DNA from: Anthopleura xanthogrammica
Taxonomy: Eukaryota; Cnidaria; Anthozoa; Actiniaria; Actiniidae
Direction: 5' to 3'
NCBI GenBank assembly: GCA_964019055.1
Contig: OZ025208.1
Coordinates: 15,809,457 to 15,873,456 of the forward strand
DNA: 64,000 bases
Shown here: piece after piece, positions 22,301 through 32,600 of the stretch
How the letters are laid out: every line of letters starts with the position of its first letter
Numbering within the stretch: position 1 is the stretch's first letter
Program-made: the position numbers and the translations under genes
The notes under the pieces: generated by a model
The model's input: the letters and a program-made list of their open reading frames with translations, nothing else
Database searches by the model: none
Told to the model about the DNA's origin: nothing

Positions 22301-25025
22301 GGCGAGTGTGTATACGAAGAAAATACAAGTGACGAGTGGGATATCCACGGTATGCCACAAGAAACCATTGTATAACAATTTCATCCCACACCATAGAAAA
22401 TACAAATGCGTAGATTCAACACGTATGGTGTGGTGCGAGATGTGGTCTGGTGTGCTCTGATGTGATGTGCTATCAGATATGGTGTGGTGTGGTGTGGTGT
22501 GGTGTGGTGTGGTGTGGTGTGGTGTGGTGTGGTGTGGTGTGGTGTGGTGTGGTGTGGTGTGGTGTGTGATGTGATGTGATGTGATGTGATGTAACGTGAC
22601 GTGATGTATTGTGATGTGATGTATTGTGATATGATGTAATGTAGCGTGACCGCGTGACGTATTGTGATGTGATGTATTGTGATGTGATGTAATGTGACGT
22701 GACGTGAAGTACAGTGATGTGATGTGATGTGAGGTATTGTGGTGTGCTCTGATATGATGTAATATGTTACTGCTTGTTTTTGGTATGATGTGATATGCAT
22801 CATATTCTGTGGTGCAGTGTAATAAAATATGTTGCGATGTGATGTGATGGTGGCGCTAGATGATGTGAGTTATCTATTGACATGTGATGTTGTGCCTGTG
22901 TTATGTCTTTGTAAGGTCTATTGTCTCTTTTTGAACTGTTGTCTAACGCATTTCATTTCAATTTTCCATCATTCCGTTAGAAGAAAGTCAAGACAAGTTT
23001 TGGTAAATTCATCAATCCTTACACCAACCGCTTCAATAACGGAATCCCGACTTACTCCCAAGAGAGGATAATGGAAAGAGCAAAAAAGGTAACAACTCCG
23101 ACTTAACAACTTCTTTGTCTTGGTAAAATTGATTGGCACGGTGTCATTTTTTGGTTAAGTTGCTTGTTGGCTTTCTCCTGTGATTCGAGGGTTCTTCTCC
23201 GGGTTCTCTGCAAAAATTCGCTTTTAAATTCCAATTGGAATCCAGTCGAAGAAGATTCACTGTGGAATTCACTATTCATACCTGATTCATACCCATTTTA
23301 TTTTTTATTATTCACATTTACAATTCAAATGCTCTATCTGCTTCTTGACATGATTCCAAGAATCGAAAAAATTTGAAGGTTTTCGAATGCAAGGTACTGA
23401 AACTTTGGTTTAAAAATCTGCAGAAAGAACAAGAGAAGGAAGCAGCAGCAGAAGAAAAGGAAAAGAATGAGCCTCAAGTAAGTTCATCCATCAATATTTT
23501 CTATGATCTTTTAATGCCCGTTTACACGGGTGATTTTTGGTGCGATTTTTGCAGCGATTTTTCTCATTTCGTGTCGCGGAATCAAATCGCGCGTGTAAAC
23601 TAACAGCGATTTTGATGAAAATTCGATGCGATTTCATTGCAAACTTGGGACAATTTCATTGCAAATTTCCGAAACACGGTCATTTTGAGCAGCGGTGAAG
23701 TCAAAGAGCAGGCGCAAGATGATTTGCCAATGCCAGATTGCGTAAATGCAACAAAAGCATTCCTCAGAGCAAAGCACATGTGGCATAACATCGCTGCAAA
23801 TTTGCGTCAAGTTTCGAGCATGTTAAAAAACCAGCGCTATTTCATTGCGAGAAATCCGTCGAATTTGCATCAGAATCGCTGCTAGTTTACACGCGCGACA
23901 TAGTACCACGCAAAATCGCATCAAAAGTCGCCTGTGTAAACGTGTCTTTCTGTGCAGATCCCTAAATTTCCCGCGCCCTTTTTCGTGGCTATTTAAACAC
24001 TCAAAAGCAACCGAAGCACACGTGAGAACACCTGAGACGTGGGCGTACGAATGATAAGTAAAAGGAGGGATTAGGGAAGAAAAGAAAAAAAAGAAAAAAG
24101 AAAAATGTTCATTTATTTTTCATTCTTGTAGTATCCACTAGATCTGTCTTCCAATGAATCCAACGAGGCCATGATCGCCTTCACCAACACAACAGAACTG
24201 AACTTCGTCACAGCTCAAAGACGTCTGACCTACTACATGATGAACAGAGGACAACATAGCAGCAAACAAAACGATTGTGTCAGGTCAATATCACACCCAA
24301 ACCTAACCATCCTGCCTAGCAAGCCTGATATCCCTAAGGTTGATTCCCTCAAGATGGACTACCTTGATGGAGGTGGGTATGGCTTTGCGATTCGATTTCC
24401 CGCCAAAAAACACCAAGAATCTGAGAAGAAGAATACTGAAAGTAGTAGCTGTAAAATACAAAGACAGGTTTCACTGCAAAGTTTTGAGGAAGCGAGGTCA
24501 AGTGCTGATGAGATAGAGATGCCATCATTTGTAGAAGTTCACTCAAGAAGCATGTCGCCATTTCAAGATGTTAGAAGACGACAACAACAACTACCAAAAA
24601 GCGAAGAAATTCCTGTCCGCTCTAAAGGCAGCACTACCAAACCACTAAAGGACTTAGAGACGATGCTACGTCTAGTAAACAAAACTCAAAACAGCAAAGC
24701 TAGTTATGTGGAATATGATTATCAAGACGAACTTTTAGCAGAGTTTGATAGACTCAACATGAGGACAAGAAGACATGATTTCCGTCGTACAAGAAACCAT
24801 GTCAGTCACAACAAGGTTCCTTCAGTGAACAACCGCTCTACAGTTGAACTTCGAACTCCTGTCTTCTCCTCCTTCGAAGAGAGTTACTCAGATTCATCCT
24901 CCAGGAGTAGCGAGAAAAAAGATCAGAGTATCTCACCAGAATACGAGCCATACTCTAGTGCCATCCCTTCATATTCCTCAGTGGGTTTCTCGAGCCCCAA
25001 AAACACAAGAAAAACATATAGATAA
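7373..25025 (+). CDS. AGBL2: Cytosolic carboxypeptidase, AGBL2/AGBL3 (CCP2/CCP3) type, 21 exons
   Basis: M14-family metallocarboxypeptidase; CCP2/CCP3 members remove glutamates from polyglutamylated tubulin in cilia and the cytoplasm. Exons: 7373-8165, 8933-9027, 10576-10664, 10859-10921, 11479-11570, 11839-11993, 12395-12520, 12969-13029, 13525-13646, 14205-14330, 14662-14724, 14983-15120, 15752-15900, 16268-16366, 16739-17104, 18524-18581, 19338-19400, 19678-19740, 22981-23088, 23424-23477, 24132-25025. All introns are GT-AG, phases agree, and the 3777-nt frame gives 1258 residues. The CCP N-terminal domain spans roughly residues 265-490. HPGETN supplies zinc ligands H507 and E510, DLHGHS supplies H603, DLNR (566-567) binds substrate, and MEATFCG has catalytic E680. 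The long N-terminus (1-264) and Ser/Lys-rich tail (after about 750) exceed the roughly 900-1000 residues of vertebrate relatives. Assignment between AGBL2 and AGBL3 is not resolved. Short exons 16-20 are supported mainly by phase and splice signals. Confidence 0.93.
10219..10480. repeat. Tandem pair of a dispersed repeat (AGBL intron 2)
   Basis: Two to two and a half copies of a roughly 105-bp unit containing CTTGGAAATTCCAATCCT and GGAACTACACAATA, lying in intron 2. No coding role is likely. Confidence 0.7.
10676..10774. repeat. 11-bp minisatellite
   Basis: About nine units of GGGAAATGAAT with small variants (GGAAAATGAAT), directly after the exon 3 donor. Confidence 0.93.
10985..11162. repeat. 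60-bp tandem repeat, three units
   Basis: Unit contains ACCCTGAAACAACCTCTGGG followed by AAGTCAGGGCATGGCTAACT. The same unit recurs at 38043-38215 and 54977-55378, with a single copy near 26955-27010, so it is a dispersed repeat that expands locally. Confidence 0.9.
11163..11285 (-). mobile_element. SINE fragment, reverse orientation
   Basis: The reverse complement carries the core seen in the other SINEs here (GGTCTCTCCCTTAAATCAAG, then GGGGTTTTCTCCTGG) and a degenerate tRNA-like head. It lies in AGBL intron 4, next to the 60-bp repeats. Confidence 0.6.
11423..11436 (+). promoter_or_regulatory. Intronic X-box-like sequence
   Basis: GTTGCCATAGTAAC matches the RFX X-box pattern closely and lies 43 bp before exon 5 of the carboxypeptidase gene. 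It could be an intronic enhancer or a chance match. Confidence 0.35.
12586..12835. repeat. Tandem repeat with inverted GTACGACATGC core, about three units
   Basis: Units of about 90 bp containing GGTACTGACTTACAGCACGT and GGTACGACATGCCGTAACAT, in AGBL intron 7. Related copies lie in the DCAF13 region at 39380-39640 and 57060-57215, so this is a dispersed family. Confidence 0.85.
13230..13495 (+). mobile_element. tRNA-derived SINE, the most complete copy
   Basis: In order: a tRNA-like head with a degenerate A box and a B box (GAGTTCGAGCC), a core GAGGGTTTTTCTCCGGGTTG, the 3' motif AATCAACTTCTAAATTCCAA, and an ATTT-type tail. It lies in AGBL intron 8. The same core and 3' motif recur throughout the window. 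Confidence 0.8.
14050..14135 (+). repeat. Short dispersed repeat, copy 1
   Basis: Contains GTTGCACATGAGAAGACACA then TGAATATGGATACAA. Reverse-oriented copies lie at 25275-25390 and 26160-26260. Family not recognised. Confidence 0.7.
14480..14600 (-). mobile_element. SINE fragment, reverse orientation
   Basis: The reverse complement contains the tRNA-like CTCTGGGGTCTCGGAAATGA and the GAGGGTTTTTCTCCGGGTTC core. It lies in AGBL intron 10. Confidence 0.7.
15231..15720 (+). repeat. 90-bp tandem repeat with a tRNA-like body, five and a half units
   Basis: Units begin at 15231, 15321, 15411, 15501, 15591 and 15681, an exact 90-bp period. Each carries GGTTGGTTAGTGAGCTGCC, CTGCTAAGCAAGAGGTCCAT and AGTTTGATCCTCAGTGA. 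The first resembles a D arm with an A box, the second an anticodon arm, and the third a weakened B box. The array lies between carboxypeptidase exons 12 and 13 and ends just before the exon 13 acceptor. A tRNA origin is inference from layout. Confidence 0.85.
17143..18290 (+). repeat. Twelve-unit tandem array of a tRNA-Glu-like SINE head
   Basis: Units of 88-89 bp start at 17143, 17232, 17320, 17408, 17497, 17586, 17675, 17764, 17853, 17942, 18031 and 18120. Each has an A-box-like GTGTAGTGGTAGTACA, a segment CTCCTCTCACCTCTGG and, in most units, a perfect B box (GGTTCGATTCC). The middle segment resembles the tRNA-Glu(CTC) anticodon arm; some units have GTTTGATTCC at the B box. Only the last unit is followed by the SINE body (CCCTTGATTCAAGGGTTTTT, to about 18290). 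The array occupies intron 15 of the carboxypeptidase gene in the sense direction. True tRNA genes are unlikely because acceptor-stem pairing is not evident. Confidence 0.92.
18609..18760 (+). mobile_element. SINE fragment with a different tRNA-like head
   Basis: Head with TCTCACCTCTGTGGTTCCAA and a B-box-like GTTTCGAGCCC, followed by TGAGTTTGTTTTGATGACGT. It lies in AGBL intron 16. The head resembles the reverse-oriented SINEs at 31955, 43735 and 60818. Confidence 0.6.
19461..19645 (+). mobile_element. tRNA-Glu-head SINE, single copy
   Basis: Head CTCTCACCTCTGGGGTCTCG with GGTTCGATTCC, core TTGATTCGAGGGTTTTTCTC, and a 3' part ending AAATTCCATTTCGA. It shows that the head amplified at 17143-18180 normally sits in front of the SINE body. 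Confidence 0.8.
19816..19943. mobile_element. 128-bp hairpin (MITE-like) element
   Basis: Terminal inverted repeats of about 42 bp with a few mismatches. The left arm contains TTTAGACGTCGAATTTCGCA and the right arm contains AAATTCGACGTCTAAA. It lies in AGBL intron 18. Confidence 0.75.
20147..21800. repeat. 41-bp minisatellite, about 40 units
   Basis: Unit made of AATGACTGCGCAATAAAGAT then AAACAACCATACACTAACAAT. Variants (GACAACC, ACACACTAA, CACAATAAAG) recur in blocks, indicating higher-order copying. It lies in intron 18 of the carboxypeptidase gene. Because 41 is not a multiple of three, the open frames across it have a 123-bp period and are not genes. Confidence 0.97.
22012..22085 (+). 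mobile_element. SINE 3' fragment
   Basis: AATCAACTTGTAAATTCCAT followed by a segment like the 3' end of the SINE at 13230 (GGGGATGCCATAGTTAAATC compared with GAGGAGCCACTGCTAAATCC). Confidence 0.55.
22217..22376. mobile_element. 160-bp hairpin (MITE-like) element
   Basis: Begins GTTATACAATGGTTTCGAGT and ends with nearly its reverse complement (CATTGTATAAC). The arms pair over about 42 bp with few mismatches, including GGCATACCGTGG against CCACGGTATGCC. A second inverted repeat (GTATACGCACGAGCC against GGCGAGTGTGTATAC) lies between them. No clear target-site duplication. Confidence 0.8.
22478..22770. repeat. TGGTG/TGATG pentanucleotide repeat
   Basis: An uninterrupted GTGGT run of about 85 bp, then degenerate GTGAT and GTATT variants. 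It lies just before carboxypeptidase exon 19. The long minus-strand frame over it (His/Thr-rich) is an artefact of repetition. Confidence 0.93.
23160..23300 (+). mobile_element. SINE body fragment
   Basis: GATTCGAGGGTTCTTCTCCG and GGGTTCTC, then a 3' motif ending AAATTCCAATTGGA. It lies in AGBL intron 19. Confidence 0.75.
23519..23943. mobile_element. About 425-bp element with inverted ends
   Basis: Left end CGTTTACACGGGTGATTTTT; the reverse complement of the right end is CGTTTACACAGGCGACTTTT, giving imperfect inverted repeats of about 30 bp. The interior has further GCGATTTTTG-type repeats in both directions. It lies in AGBL intron 20. No coding capacity, and target-site duplication unclear. 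Confidence 0.7.
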
Positions 25026-25939
25026 AATATTCCTAAAAGGTTTTTTGAACAAAACAATATAGTCGCGATTAGAGTTATTTTTGTAAGTGATAGTTTTTAC
25101 CTAGAATATCAAATTTAGTTTCGTATTGTGTGGAATATAATATATATTCACTAAAAAATGCACAACTACAACAATAGACAATATTTTTAGAAATGTTTTC
25201 CCATTTCAGACCATGTGTCATTTTCTTGAGAAGAAGATTCTTTGAATTTAACAAGGTTTCTTCCACGTTAATTTAACAGATCTTGATCTGAGATTCTTTG
25301 TTCGAGTTGTATCCATATTCATGTGTCTTCTCATGTGCAACCATTAAACAAAGAAATGATACTCTAGGGAATGACACTTGGTTAGTGTTCTGTATCAATT
25401 TTAGTTTTTTCCCCAGGAAAAAATTGGAAGAAAAAAATTCCAAAACTAAGAAGAGCTTGAAAGTATAACTAGGCTCCAGTCTTTCCTGTGCCTACGAAAC
25501 ACAGGAAACCCATAAACTCCCCTAAGTAAGAAGTAACCTTGTTTTTCTATGATAAATTATACAGCATTTTATTTTCGCACATAAAAGCACTACACAACAT
25601 ATAACAATATTATAATATATTTATCTCAATATCAAATGTGATATCACATAATGTATTTTCAAAAATAAAAGATACATATATTTTTCAACAGTCTTTGTTA
25701 TTTTCTAACCAATTCATGTTTTCCTGTCATCATTAGCCATAGGAATATAATGGAGGAAGGATGGGAGGGGAGATACAGGGGTCCCGAAGAATGTCCTCTA
25801 GTTAGATTTTCGGTTGAGCTCTGTCTTCATTCTTAGGATCCAAGGAATCTGAACTTAGGCAGGTTGTGCAGGTAAGTTAATTCACACAACAGTCAAATCT
25901 TTTCTCAATCTTTCTTGTCCACTAAACAGGCTGTTCAAG
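25026..25939. other. Convergent intergenic gap between the carboxypeptidase gene and the 186-residue gene
   Basis: Holds the presumed 3' untranslated regions of the two converging genes, AT-rich sequence and one reverse copy of a short dispersed repeat (25275-25390). No supported coding exon. Confidence 0.6.
25275..25390 (-). repeat. Short dispersed repeat, copy 2
   Basis: Contains TGTATCCATATTCATGTGTC then TTCTCATGTGCAACCAT, the reverse complement of the copy at 14050-14135. It shares GAAATGATACTCTAGGGAAT with the third copy at 26160-26260. Confidence 0.75.
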
Positions 25940-27786
25940 TCAGGACAAAATTCTAGATGTCTCCAGACCAGTTTCATCCTCTAGGAGAGCATTGATACGA
26001 CCACGCTGAGAAAAACAATGTTTCACACATTAGCTGTAATGTTGGACTATAAGTTCTGACTTTCATTACTGTTCCCTAGTGTTAAGGTCAAAACTATTAT
26101 CGTGTTACACTGGACCCAATTTAGAGGGGTGGGGTGAAGTTACCCAGTACAATTCTCTTGAGAATAAGATTCTTTGTTTGAATTGTATCCATATTGATGT
26201 GTCTTCTGATGCGCAACCATTAAACCAAGAAATGATACTCTAGGGAATGACCTGTGGTGTGAATGGTGTATGCCTGAGCTAAAAGGGTCCATATTCGTTG
26301 CTGAATGCCTAAAAACTATGAAGTTATTGCTCGCACACATACACACAAATAATACCTCATTCTTCCCTAAAAGATCCCTGATGCAGATTTTTTCGGTGTA
26401 AGGTGGCACTAAACTCTGTAGACGAACAGCTTTTAATGCTGTTGGTTGGCAGGAGATGAGATGATTCACTTCTGATGCCTAGGAATTCATGGTAGAACAA
26501 CAATATATAGGTTACTTACAGTAACAGCCTTGGGGGAGGGGGAACATAAGCACTTGAAGGCTACACTGGATACTGTAAATTCATGGTGCCTTGTACATTC
26601 AGTGTTATAAAGCAAGATACTCTTGTATACATGTGCTATTGAGAATTACTGTAAAACTTGTCACAAATTTACAGTAGGAATCGTGTTAATTTTTTATTCT
26701 ATCTTAGTACTCACCCTATTATTGTTGTATCTTAGTCTCATCAGTCGTAGTCTGTTTCTTGCTTCGGCAGCTCTGTGACATAATTTAATTTATAATAATT
26801 TATTACTATCTTCTTAATTGCTCATTAATAGTTTTTCACTCCCTACACATTCTTACTAAGAGGTCTTCTTTTGATTATTATTTTTCCCACTTATCCATTC
26901 ATCCTTCCATCCACACAGTGACACATAAATTTACTTGTCAGAAATGAAGCATTAAATCCTAAAACAACCTCTGAGCTTATCTAAGTTAGGGCACAGCTGT
27001 TTACCCACAGATCGAGAATTGGAATTTAGAATGCTAGGTTTCGTGGAGGGATGAAAACAGGAGAACCTGGAGAAAAACCCTCGAAGGCAGACTTACTTTA
27101 GCTGTCCAATGAGTCTGGTGTGCTTATCTTCTTCAATGACTTCATCCGATGGTTTGTGTTGTTCATTCCTAGAAAAATGAATAGTTAACTAGAGTGACTA
27201 TCAATATTTACTCATCCATCTAGACTATGTGCTCTAAGAAGTTCCACAAGCCAAGAGCACCTGCAAACAATGCCTTAATTAATTAGCCAAAGATTTGGGA
27301 CAACATTTAAAGAATTGAATTAGTTGCAGCTTACCATTACAAAATGGTTAAAATAATCACGTCTAAATGATGAATAAGGAGTAAAATACAGTACATATGT
27401 TCTTTGTTACTTGTTGCTTTCAGCTGCAACAACTTTTTTTTAAATAGGTGTATACTCAAAGGTGCTTATACAAGAGAGCTAGGTGGAAAGCACAAGGTGT
27501 ATACACACTGAGGGTGGTAAGAGAAAGAAGCTAATATAGTCTGGCTTTTTAGGTAATAGCCACCCTTGGAATCATCCTGGACCTGCTGTACTGCAATACT
27601 GAGTATTGTACATCCCACCACTGTTTTACGGTTGACAGTTCTTACATTTTCTTTTCTTTCTTCAGGTCCTTTAGTCTTTTCTTTGCAGCAGACATAGCTT
27701 CAACACATTCTTTGGGAGCTGATTCATACTAGAGAGATCAAATGTAATTATAATTTGCATCATCATCAGCAAGCATTTTCATCATC

Positions 27787-27826
<40 letters not shown>

Positions 27827-27882
27827 ACACTATCATTAGCATCATCATCATCAACACTATCATTAGCATCATCATCAACACT

Positions 27883-27961
<79 letters not shown>

Positions 27962-28900
27962 ACACTATCATTAGCATCATCCAGTCATAACACTTGTCAT
28001 CATAAGTACCACCACCACCACCACATCATCACCAATACTACAACATCATCATGATCATCAAAATCATTCATATTGCACAAGTTTCAACATTCATTTTCAA
28101 ATGCGCACAACAATAGAAATGTAATGAAAAAGAGGGGGAACTACGAGATATACAAATATATAAAGTAAACTAAACAATGATAATTTGAATCTAAACGGTG
28201 GTTGTTTAGTTGAGGCTGAAATATATGCCATGATCCTAGCCGCACAACAGTGAGAATATCTTTACCACCATTACCATCATCATGAACATCATCATCAAAA
28301 TTAAGTCTTATCGAAAGTCATTATCATGATATCACTCTTATAAAAATCTCCATCATCACCATCATCATAAGTCAAAGTGCCATCTTCATCAGGCCATCTT
28401 CATCAGGCCATCATCATAGCACTTTCATCACAGAATGTGCAGTTGACAAAAGTGCTTTATTTATTAGTCTTTCACCTCAAAAAGCATCAACATATCAACA
28501 AATTTGTTGAGTTCAAAAGTTGGTGCCTAAAGTACCATCCATATCAGCTTGGAAATAACTAATACTGAGTCAAGAACCTCGATATACTCACTGCCATGTA
28601 CTTGCTTCGTTCTAGTTGTGAAAGCTTTTGAACCTCCTTTTTACTCAAAGCTTTCCAGTTTTTAGCGTGGAACTTATCACGACCTTCCCCTCCTCCGGCT
28701 CCTTCTGCTTCTCTTATGTTTGGAAGCTTTACTTTTGAACCCGATTCCTTAGAAATAACATAAAAAGCAAGAAAAATTAGATTGAGAAACAAGAGCTTCC
28801 AAACTTGTTTATCAATAAAAGTACAATATGCATGTGTCTCCACTTCAACCTCAAAAAATTAATCTAAGAAAAAGGCGATTTCAAATATTTGTCTTACCAT
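25940..28900 (-). CDS. Unrecognised 186-residue helical protein, 7 exons, possibly ciliary
   Basis: Exons in transcript order: 28898-28900 (the ATG alone, at the end of exon 1), 28592-28747, 27646-27728, 27097-27168, 26715-26772, 26356-26478, 25940-26005 (stop TGA). All junctions are GT-AG and phases agree, for 561 nt. The protein starts MESGSKVKLPN, has a lysine/glutamate-rich helical middle (AMSAAKKRLKDLKKEKK), then a conserved-looking block (RNRLRLMRLRY, then NHLISCQPTALKAVRLQSLV) and ends in ETSRILS. No membrane segment, signal peptide or known domain is seen, and I cannot name the family. The perfect X-box 143 bp upstream of the ATG suggests a ciliary role; this is inference. The gene is divergent from DCAF13 and convergent with the carboxypeptidase gene. 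Confidence 0.82.
26160..26260 (-). repeat. Short dispersed repeat, copy 3
   Basis: A third, reverse-oriented copy (TGTATCCATATTGATGTGTC, GAAATGATACTCTAGGGAAT) in the last intron of the 186-residue gene. Confidence 0.75.
27760..28060. repeat. (ATC)n trinucleotide repeat
   Basis: ATC/CAT runs interrupted by ACACTATCATTAGCATC variants, with scattered shorter runs to about 28370, in intron 2 of the 186-residue gene. Frames across it are poly-Ser or poly-Met artefacts. Confidence 0.96.
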
Positions 28901-29660
28901 TGTGTAGACGGATAAATTCTCTGCCTATAATGCTATATTTCAAGCTATTAGGAGTTGGAAATCACAGAAAATTCGCGTCTTTTTTTAGACACATTATTCT
29001 TGCTTCTGATTCAGGCCGACATGTTGAAAACATTCCTAAGCAGTTTCCATGGTAACGGTACCAAAACGAGTCTGCATTTTGTCACAGGAAGCCCGAGCAT
29101 ATATTTTTGGAATGTATCGAAAAATGTCTTCTAAAAAGTATTTACTGACGTCGTATATACTCGTATTTAAGGTTTTATTACTATGCATTTACGCTTTTTA
29201 TAGTATTTTCGTAAATATCAAAGTTATTTCTTGTGTCATAAACTCATTTCAATCGTTTTTGTGAGCCTATTAAAAAACACACAGGCAGCCCAACCTCGGT
29301 TTTTGTATTAGTGGTTAAAAATAAATAAATAAAAAATTCAAAACTGAATCTAACTTTTTTGTGTATTTTGTGTGTGTAGTAGAGCCGAGTTTCAGTGCAA
29401 TTGGAGCCTTTCTAATAAAATAATATAGAGTAATTAAATACACAAAACCCGAGCTTGGGTCCCCTGTGGTTAAATAATTTGATATTTAAAATCTCAAATA
29501 ATCAAATGAATTAATTGTTGAAATAATAATAATAAAATAATAACAATAATTAAATAATTGCGTGATTAGAATTATTTGGGTTGCCTGTGGTATTATTACC
29601 ACTGGCCATGTACATTGCGGGCGTCTCACGTGGCGAAATAATTTTCAAATTTATCTCAAA
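28901..29660. other. Divergent intergenic region between the 186-residue gene and DCAF13
   Basis: Holds the 5' untranslated region of the minus-strand gene, the X-box, then AT-rich sequence with AATAAT-type low complexity before the DCAF13 start. It may act as a shared promoter. Confidence 0.6.
29043..29056 (+). promoter_or_regulatory. Perfect X-box (RFX) site
   Basis: GTTTCCATGGTAAC fits the RFX consensus (GTTNCC AT GGNAAC) at every position. It is 143 bp from the ATG of the minus-strand 186-residue gene and about 600 bp from the DCAF13 ATG, so it most likely serves the former. Confidence 0.7.
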
Positions 29661-32600
29661 ATGAAGGTCAAAATTTTGTCCAGGAATCCTGAAGATCACA
29701 TCCGAGAGAGAAAATCCGACATCCACAAGCTACATAGAAACCTTGACCCTAGTTTACACCCGTTTGAAGCGCCGAGAGAGTACACAAGAGCGTTGAATGC
29801 TACCAAGTTAGAGCGAGTGTTTGCTAAGCCTTTTGTAGGTGCTTTAGATGGACATACTGATGGTGTCAACTGTCTAGCAAGACATCCTAGGAGTCTATCT
29901 GTGTTATTATCGGGATCTTGTGATGGAGAGGTGAGTGGAATACTAGGAATACTCCTTGTGGTAGAGTGATTTTACTTGGCTAGTGACCAACAGTCAAAGT
30001 AAAACAAAAGAAAACAATGGAATTAGTGTCTACGTACTATGCTTACTGATTACTATTTTTACAAGCCAAGTAAAGTCGCTCTTGCTACTATCTTCATGAC
30101 GAGTCTAGAGTGTATTATCTTGTGTCTACATGGGCAAGATAAAGATAGTGTGGGATGTCCTAGATCTTGTCTATGGCAGGTAGACTAGTAAGCTAACATC
30201 AAATATTTTGAAGTCAATATATATACTGTACCAACAACAAAAGCATCGTTAGTTTTTCATGTCAGAAATTGAAACAAAGTGATCAGGTCTGTCACTCAAA
30301 TGGTAATGGTCATGCAGATGAGTGACGTACATGCACTGCTACGGCTCTGTCGCTGTGTAGTTCATGCCTGGGTTCATGGATTAGATTCTCTACTGAACAA
30401 CACGTATGAGAACAAGTTCGTTTGACATATGTGTTGTTCTCTCCTTTGTCATGAGATTTTTTCTCTATATTTTCTTCAGTTTCCCATGAAAATCTATATG
30501 TGAGTTAATTGTTGTGTTTTGTGTAAATGTAGTGGTAGCGTGTGGAGCAAACCTCATGGAAGAGCCCATAACAGAAGTGGTAGTTGTAAATCAGTTAACA
30601 GATAAAATATTTTTCTGTGCTCCATTCAGTGAAGCATACAGGAAGTGATGTTAGCACACTAGCTTACTGCTAGTTATCATCTCTTTAGGAAGTGATGTTG
30701 GCATGAAAGAAGTGTGAAGCAAACTTCTCTGGTGCTTTCTTATTGCTGTATTACCGATACGAATGTAACACAAAAGAAAATCTGTTTTATTTGTTTTATT
30801 TCATAGAAAGAAAAATTTTGTTGTAGTTCTCAATGCTGTTTTCTTACACTTTTTGCAAAGTTTTCTGCGTACATATGGATGATGTCACCAACCATGCTCA
30901 GTTCACTAAAGCACAGTTCTTGACCAATCAAAGCACATTTACTATCTAAGTTATATAATATAACATTGTTAATCTTTTTGCAGATCAAGTTGTGGCATCT
31001 ACCCAAGAGAGAATGCATACAAACCTTAACAGCTCACAATGGTTTTATCAGAGGACTCTGTGTAACACCTAAAGGAGATTCGTTTTTTTCGGTAAGAAAG
31101 CAAGCTTAGATCAGTTGTTCTTGTACATGTGAGTGAAAAGTACTGGAGCTGATCCACTGTTTTACAATGTAACTGGATCCAAATTAAGATCATCTGTCAT
31201 TCCCTCCCCTGTTGTGTGTGTGTATAAAATGTGGAGCTGATCCACTGTTTTAATTATTTCCATGAAGACCACGTGTCATTCCCTTGAGTATTGATTCTTT
31301 ATTTGCCAGTAAAACTCCAATTAAATATAATATGAATGAAACTTGAATCATGAATGACATATATGAAGAAAGCACTACTGTAGCAAGAATAAAGCTATTA
31401 TGGAAGGCATCATTGCACAGATAACTTATTCATCCAACTAATTAATATTAATAAAAAGATAAACAATAGATTATTATCATAATGAATACAGTACAATACA
31501 ACTGTAGAGAGTTTTATTTGTAATTCTGATACAAAATTCTATAATATTTTACCCAGACAAATATGAATATTATGCTTTTCAGTTGAGTTTGGTGCAACAA
31601 AAGTTATGTTGGTGAAATGTACATGTTGCCAGGGGCAACCTAAGAAGTAATAATTATAGGAAGCAAGCATAATACATACATCACTGGCAATACAGTATGG
31701 ACATGATGGTTATCAATATGATTATCAGTGATGTTGCCCCTGACAACATGCACATAAAATCTCTTTATTTAAGTGTCTAGTCGTTCTAGTGCTTTTGCAC
31801 TTATTACTGAGTCTTTTCACTCACACACACTACCACTACATTCAATATTCTATGCACACAATGCTCACTTACATGTTGATAGTTTTACTCACACACACTA
31901 CCACTACATTCAATATTCTATGCACATTGTCACTCACATGTTGATTTACATAGAGGGAGGAAACTGGAGAAGCCAGAAAAACCCTTGTAGCAGAGGGGAG
32001 AACAACACATCAAACAAACTCATTTCACATGTGGTGTCTGCAGGGCTTGAACCACTGACCTAAACCTTTGGAACCACAGTTGTGAAAGGCGACGAGCTAG
32101 CAGGGTATGCCACCCATGCTACCCATTTCAGTGACAAAACTTCATCTGTTGCCACAAATTCAACTGAAAAGCTTAGTAAAGGAATAAGATAAATGCTCAT
32201 TCACCCAGCGTGCAGGAAATGTGGTCAGCATTTTTAATATTTAATATTTTAATCATAGGTTGGAGATGACAAGGTAGTCAAGCAATGGAGTATGGATCAG
32301 TGTCTGGACACTACAAACACTAACCTAGAACCATTAAACACAATAATAGGAAAGGTAAGTCTGACGCTGAGAAATAGATAATATGATAATATGATAATAT
32401 GATAATAGATAATAACACTGTCTTTTCAAATGTCTGCATGTATAGGGACGTTTGGGTCCCTGATCACAGATCTGAAGTACAGTAGCTAGTGTGCACTGTT
32501 TAATTGATCTCACTAGTATTCTATAATTATTGTAAACAACAAGATAATAATCACATATTATGTGATCAGAGATCAATACGTCTATATGTCAACATTTACA

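Noticed and set aside
22381..22803. 140-residue His/Thr-rich minus-strand frame
   Set aside because: Product of the GTGGT/GTGAT repeat.
27738..28054. Poly-Met and poly-Ser frames over the ATC repeat
   Set aside because: Pure trinucleotide-repeat translation inside an intron.
31773..32063. 96-residue frame in DCAF13 intron 2
   Set aside because: Overlaps a reverse-oriented SINE and an imperfect tandem duplication (TCACACACACTACCACTACA); not coding.
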